Assembly: GCA_003563255.1 (NCBI GenBank)
Contig: PWSL01000128.1
Coordinates: forward strand, 1 to 8,514
From: Desulfonatronospira sp.
Lineage (GTDB): Bacteria > Desulfobacterota > Desulfovibrionia > Desulfovibrionales > Desulfonatronovibrionaceae
Direction: 5' to 3'
DNA: 8,514 bases
A program made the position numbers and the translations under genes. Positions 5,569 through 8,514 of the stretch are shown piece after piece. Position 1 is the first letter of the stretch, and the number at the start of each line of letters is the position of its first letter. The notes below the pieces were generated by a model. The model did no database searches, was not told the origin of the DNA, and saw nothing but the letters and a program-made list of their open reading frames with translations.

Positions 5569-7628
5569 TCCCGAAGTTTTTCCAGGCTGCACATAAAGCT
5601 TCGATTGGAAGGGGTACTGGTGACCGGGTCCCGGTGATGATCGTCTGTCAGCAGGTTTAAGTTGTAATCCTGGTGCACCTCTCCCCAGCCCCAGGCGATA
5701 ATTACGTAGCCTGGGCATACCCTGTCCGTGACCCCGGCCTGCATTTTTATGCTTCCCCTGGGGGTGTGCACCCGGACCATCTCCCCGGCTGTGATGCCCA
5801 GACTGCCGGCATCCTGCTCGTGCAGGTCCACGGTTGGTTTTTCCCCGGTCTTTAAAAGCTTGTCCACATGGTGAAACTGGGTGTGCGTAAAACGGTTTTC
5901 CCGTTCTCCGCTCATGCCCACTAGAGCATGGCCTGCATGGCTGGAGAAGCTGATGGGGTTCTTCATTCGTCCATGCTGATAGGGTACCGGGTCATGTCCG
6001 TTTTGCTTCAGCCTGTCAGAGAAAAACTCCACTTTGCCTGAAGGAGTGTTGAATCCCTTTGAGCGGTATTTTTCAAAGACCTGTTCCCCGTCTCGGATGC
6101 CCTGGGGGGAATTTCTGAGCTTTTCCACAGTGATGCCGCTTGGTTCAAGCTGAAAATCTATGGCCTCCTGTACATCTCCCCAGGGAAACTCTTTTTTAAG
6201 GCCCAGTTTTTCAGCCAGCGAAAATATTATCTTCCAGTCCGGCCAGGTCCCGGGGAGAGGTTCTATGGCCCGGTCCTGCAGGACGACCGGGCTGGTACGA
6301 AGGGATGCCCGGTTTAGCTGGGTCTTTTCAAAGCACATGCTTGCCGGCAGGATAACGTCGGCAAACTCCGCCGTGCGGGTGAAAAAAGGATCTATAACCA
6401 CCATAAAGTCTAGGCTTTCAAAGGCCTTTTGTACTCTGGTGGAGTCAGCCATGGTTGCAAGGGGATTGCCGGACTGCACCACCACCATGTTTACAGGGTA
6501 GGGGGTCTGGTCCAGCATGGCGTCCACCAGGCAGGACTGGGCATGCAGTCCCCAGTTGGGGTGGAAGCTGCTAAACAGACTGTAGTCCCTGGTGACCGGA
6601 TAAGTATCCGGAGAAATCCTGTCCCGCAGCTGGATATTGTTTACCCTGGGGGGCTGGGGGATGATATCCCCGCCGGCAATGTCCAGGTTGCCGGTTATGG
6701 CCCGCAGCATGGCCACCGCCCGGGTGGCCTGAAAAGTATGCAGCTGCATGTCCAGGCCGTTGCCGTCCACGATGCAGGCAGGGGAAGAGCGGGCATACAT
6801 GCGGGCCGCCTTTATAATGTCCCGGGCATCCAGTCCGGCAAAGGGGGCTACCTCGTGCGGGGGATAATTCTGTACTGCCCGGGCCAGTGCATCAAAGCCC
6901 AGGGTATAGTCGCGGATGAAGTTCTTATTGTGCAGATCACTGTTGATGATCTCGTGCATCATGGCCATGGCCAGCATACCGTCGTGGGCCGGTTTGACCT
7001 GCAGGTGGATATCCGCCATGGCCGCCGCCGGAGTGCGCACCGGGTCCACCACTATGAGTCCGGCCCCGTTTTGGCGGGCATGCAGCAGGGCTTCGAAGGC
7101 ACCGGGCATGGTATTGCGGTCGTTTTTGCCCCAGACCAGGACACAGCCCGAATCCTTGATGCCGGGCATGGTCATGGCCCCGTAGGTGTAAAAGTGAGCC
7201 ATTTCCCGGGCCACGTGGCAGACCGAGCCATTGCCAATGCTGTTGGGAGAGCCGAAGGCGTTCATGAGCCTCTGGGCGTAATCCCAGGGAGCCCCCCAGT
7301 CGGCTGCCATGCCCCTGAGCCAGGCAATGCTTTCCGGGCCTGAAACATTTCTATGCTGCAAAAATTTTGAGGCCACCAGGTCCAGGGCCTCGTCCCAGCC
7401 GGCCTCCCGGAACTTTGGCGGTCCCTTTTTTCCTTCGCGGATAAGAGGGGAGCTCAAACGTTTTCTGGAATATACTATCTCCGGGGCCCGCATGAGCCTG
7501 GGGCAGTTAATCCTTTCGGCAGGGGGAAGAAAGGATTTCCTTTGGGCCGAAACCAGCCTGCCGGATTCCACCCGGGCCTCCACCGGGCAACAGGCAGAAC
7601 AGAAACGGCATACGGTATGTACTATCAT
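5565..7628 (-). CDS. Cytoplasmic molybdopterin (bis-MGD) oxidoreductase, MopB family
   Basis: A 687-residue catalytic-subunit-like Mo/W enzyme of the DMSO reductase superfamily. A [4Fe-4S] motif C-x2-C-x3-C-x27-C (C7, C10, C14, C42) opens the protein. The molybdopterin domains follow (GSPNSIGNGSVCHVA, then GCVLVWGKN, VVDPVRTPAAAMADIHLQ, ADVILPASMCFEKT). The C-terminal MGD-binding domain is at about 570-687 (DAGSLGITAGEMVRVHTPRG). C137 in SVCH is the likely metal ligand. There is no Tat or Sec signal, so it should be cytoplasmic. The overall layout recalls acetylene hydratase and thiosulfate/polysulfide reductase-type members. However, the residue after the second cluster Cys is Ser, not the Asp that is catalytic in acetylene hydratase. 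The substrate is unknown. I chose the ATG at 7628 because AAAGAG lies 7 nt upstream and the frame's longer version overlaps the methyltransferase gene. No electron-transfer subunit is adjacent. Confidence 0.92.
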   Translation of the reverse strand: MIVHTVCRFCSACCPVEARVESGRLVSAQRKSFLPPAERINCPRLMRAPEIVYSRKRLSSPLIREGKKGPPKFREAGWDEALDLVASKFLQHRNVSGPESIAWLRGMAADWGAPWDYAQRLMNAFGSPNSIGNGSVCHVAREMAHFYTYGAMTMPGIKDSGCVLVWGKNDRNTMPGAFEALLHARQNGAGLIVVDPVRTPAAAMADIHLQVKPAHDGMLAMAMMHEIINSDLHNKNFIRDYTLGFDALARAVQNYPPHEVAPFAGLDARDIIKAARMYARSSPACIVDGNGLDMQLHTFQATRAVAMLRAITGNLDIAGGDIIPQPPRVNNIQLRDRISPDTYPVTRDYSLFSSFHPNWGLHAQSCLVDAMLDQTPYPVNMVVVQSGNPLATMADSTRVQKAFESLDFMVVIDPFFTRTAEFADVILPASMCFEKTQLNRASLRTSPVVLQDRAIEPLPGTWPDWKIIFSLAEKLGLKKEFPWGDVQEAIDFQLEPSGITVEKLRNSPQGIRDGEQVFEKYRSKGFNTPSGKVEFFSDRLKQNGHDPVPYQHGRMKNPISFSSHAGHALVGMSGERENRFTHTQFHHVDKLLKTGEKPTVDLHEQDAGSLGITAGEMVRVHTPRGSIKMQAGVTDRVCPGYVIIAWGWGEVHQDYNLNLLTDDHHRDPVTSTPSNRSFMCSLEKLRD

Positions 7629-7635
7629 TTTTTTG

Positions 7636-7641
7636 CTCTTT
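7636..7641 (-). promoter_or_regulatory. Ribosome binding site deciding the oxidoreductase start
   Basis: AAAGAG on the - strand, 7 nt before the ATG at 7628 and downstream of the methyltransferase stop (7669). It supports the short start (MIVHTVCRFC) over an ATG at 7799 that would place 57 unrelated residues before the iron-sulfur motif and overlap the preceding gene by about 130 bp. Confidence 0.55.
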
Positions 7642-7668
7642 TTTGTAACGCTCAGGCCTGAACAGTCA

Positions 7669-8514
7669 TCACCTGAAAGCCTTGACGTAGCAGCTGCGGA
7701 TAAGTTCATAGTGATTGCGGTGGGTGCGGATTTTCCACCAGACGTGACCTTTTTTTTCGATGTTCCATCCCGGTCCGGGGTTGGCCCGGGGACGTTCAAG
7801 CCAGCCGGCGATGTTGTCCAGCCCGTGGCCGGCGAATTCTCCCTCGGGCGTGCCTCCCAGCCAGAATTTACGGTCAGCGCTCTGCTCGGACCAGGAAAAA
7901 GGGTCCGAGAGCAGCAGCTGGGCCCCTTCCCTGGGGGCCAGCCGTTCGGCCTCCTGCAGGTGCTGCAGGGGCAAGGGCAGTTTGTCCACCATATTCAGGG
8001 AGGCCAGTGCGGAAAAAGCGCCCGAGGCAAAGGGCAGGGCCATGGCGTCGGCAACTATGAACTCAAGGTTTCTGGTCCGCCATCCCGCTGGCAGGACTAG
8101 TTTTTCTTTCCGGGTCAGAATACCCTCCTGAACGAGATCCACCTGGATTTGTTTGCGGGTCATTAGTTCTCTGGCCGTCCGGATAAAGGCCACGGAATTA
8201 TCTATGCCCAGGGCGAAGTCAAACCTGGAGGCCATGTCAAAGGTAAACCTGCCCACGGCTGAGCCCATGTCCAGACAGCCCCCGGCATCCGGGTGCATGA
8301 GATCCGCCCAGTCCTGGTAGGCGCTGCTGCCCTCGGGGTCATCAAGAAGGTCGCAGTAGTGGCTCCAGAGGTAGGATGAGACCACGGAAGAGTTTTCATA
8401 TTTAGACCCGGAGTCTTTAAGTGTGTTCTGCTGCGGGTGCACCATGGCGATGCCTTCCCGGATGGGATACTCTTTCAGGCATTCCGGGCAGTTGAGGGTT
8501 CCTTCAAAAACATC
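7669..8514 (-). CDS. SAM-dependent methyltransferase with N-terminal Trm112-like zinc-ribbon segment (partial, runs off right edge)
   Basis: A class I methyltransferase, 281 residues visible. Counting from the internal Met at 8445, motif I is LDMGSAVGR (58-66, D-x-G-x-x-x-G), the acidic residue ending strand 2 is D82 in GID, and ADAMALPF (132-139) is the adenine-side motif. LNMVDKLP follows in the post-motif region. The Met at 8445 is not the true start: the frame stays open to the window edge and encodes LNCPECLKEYPIREG just upstream. This is typical of the second CPxC half of a Trm112-like zinc domain fused to bacterial methyltransferases. The first Cys pair and the start codon must lie beyond 8514. 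It is followed after 40 bp by the oxidoreductase, probably in one transcript. The substrate is unknown; family resemblance does not reveal whether it is a small molecule, a quinone or a protein. Confidence 0.88.
   Translation of the reverse strand, partial: DVFEGTLNCPECLKEYPIREGIAMVHPQQNTLKDSGSKYENSSVVSSYLWSHYCDLLDDPEGSSAYQDWADLMHPDAGGCLDMGSAVGRFTFDMASRFDFALGIDNSVAFIRTARELMTRKQIQVDLVQEGILTRKEKLVLPAGWRTRNLEFIVADAMALPFASGAFSALASLNMVDKLPLPLQHLQEAERLAPREGAQLLLSDPFSWSEQSADRKFWLGGTPEGEFAGHGLDNIAGWLERPRANPGPGWNIEKKGHVWWKIRTHRNHYELIRSCYVKAFR

Noticed and set aside
6429..7343. Open frame of 304 codons on the + strand
   Set aside because: Antisense shadow of the molybdopterin oxidoreductase; Gly/His/Val-rich with no motif.
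5565..7628. Acetylene hydratase
   Set aside because: Overall layout is similar, but the position after the second cluster Cys is Ser (S11), not the Asp known to be essential in that enzyme.
5565..7799. Oxidoreductase starting at the ATG at 7799
   Set aside because: The extra 57 residues overlap the methyltransferase, show no signal peptide, and precede an iron-sulfur motif normally near the N-terminus; the ATG at 7628 has a well-spaced ribosome binding site.
7309..8100. Open frame of 263 codons on the + strand
   Set aside because: It runs antisense across the end of the methyltransferase and the start of the oxidoreductase, both of which have clear family motifs.

Overview
The window looks like chromosomal DNA of a bacterium, probably an anaerobic deltaproteobacterial (Desulfobacterota-like) lineage. 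That placement is inferred from gene style: a DUF4143 ATPase, a cytoplasmic molybdopterin oxidoreductase and many palindromic intergenic repeats. No marker in the window proves it. Five protein genes are well supported. One of them (typA/bipA) is on the + strand and four are on the - strand.

Layout from left to right: (i) 1-134 has no recognisable gene but holds a compact, nested, multibranched inverted-repeat structure (12-107). (ii) A very short, doubtful - strand ORF (135-230) lies next. (iii) A complete AAA_14/DUF4143 ATPase gene (283-1482, -) follows, with a good sigma70-like promoter whose -10 box is bracketed by a perfect 10-bp inverted repeat. (iv) A 156-bp MITE-like element with perfect 23-bp terminal inverted repeats lies at 1577-1732. 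(v) A secreted or anchored coiled-coil membrane protein gene is at 1746-3140 (-). (vi) A 589-bp repeat-rich intergenic region (3141-3729) separates it from the divergent typA. It contains one complete 152-bp inverted-repeat element flanked by TTAT, a related half-element, and GGGGACTGGCTC-type hairpins. (vii) The translational GTPase typA/bipA is at 3730-5568 (+). (viii) A bis-MGD molybdo/tungsto-oxidoreductase gene (5565-7628, -) converges on typA so tightly that the two stop codons overlap. (ix) A SAM-dependent methyltransferase gene (7669-8514, -) runs off the right edge. Its reading frame stays open upstream of the first ATG and encodes a Trm112-like CPxC zinc-ribbon end.

The last two genes form a probable operon: methyltransferase first, 40 bp gap, then the oxidoreductase. 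Their joint role is unknown. The ATPase, the coiled-coil protein and typA look like independent units separated by repeat elements. Nothing here shows a defence island, CRISPR array, tRNA, rRNA or full insertion sequence. The most unusual material is the intergenic palindromic elements and the orphan oxidoreductase/methyltransferase pair.
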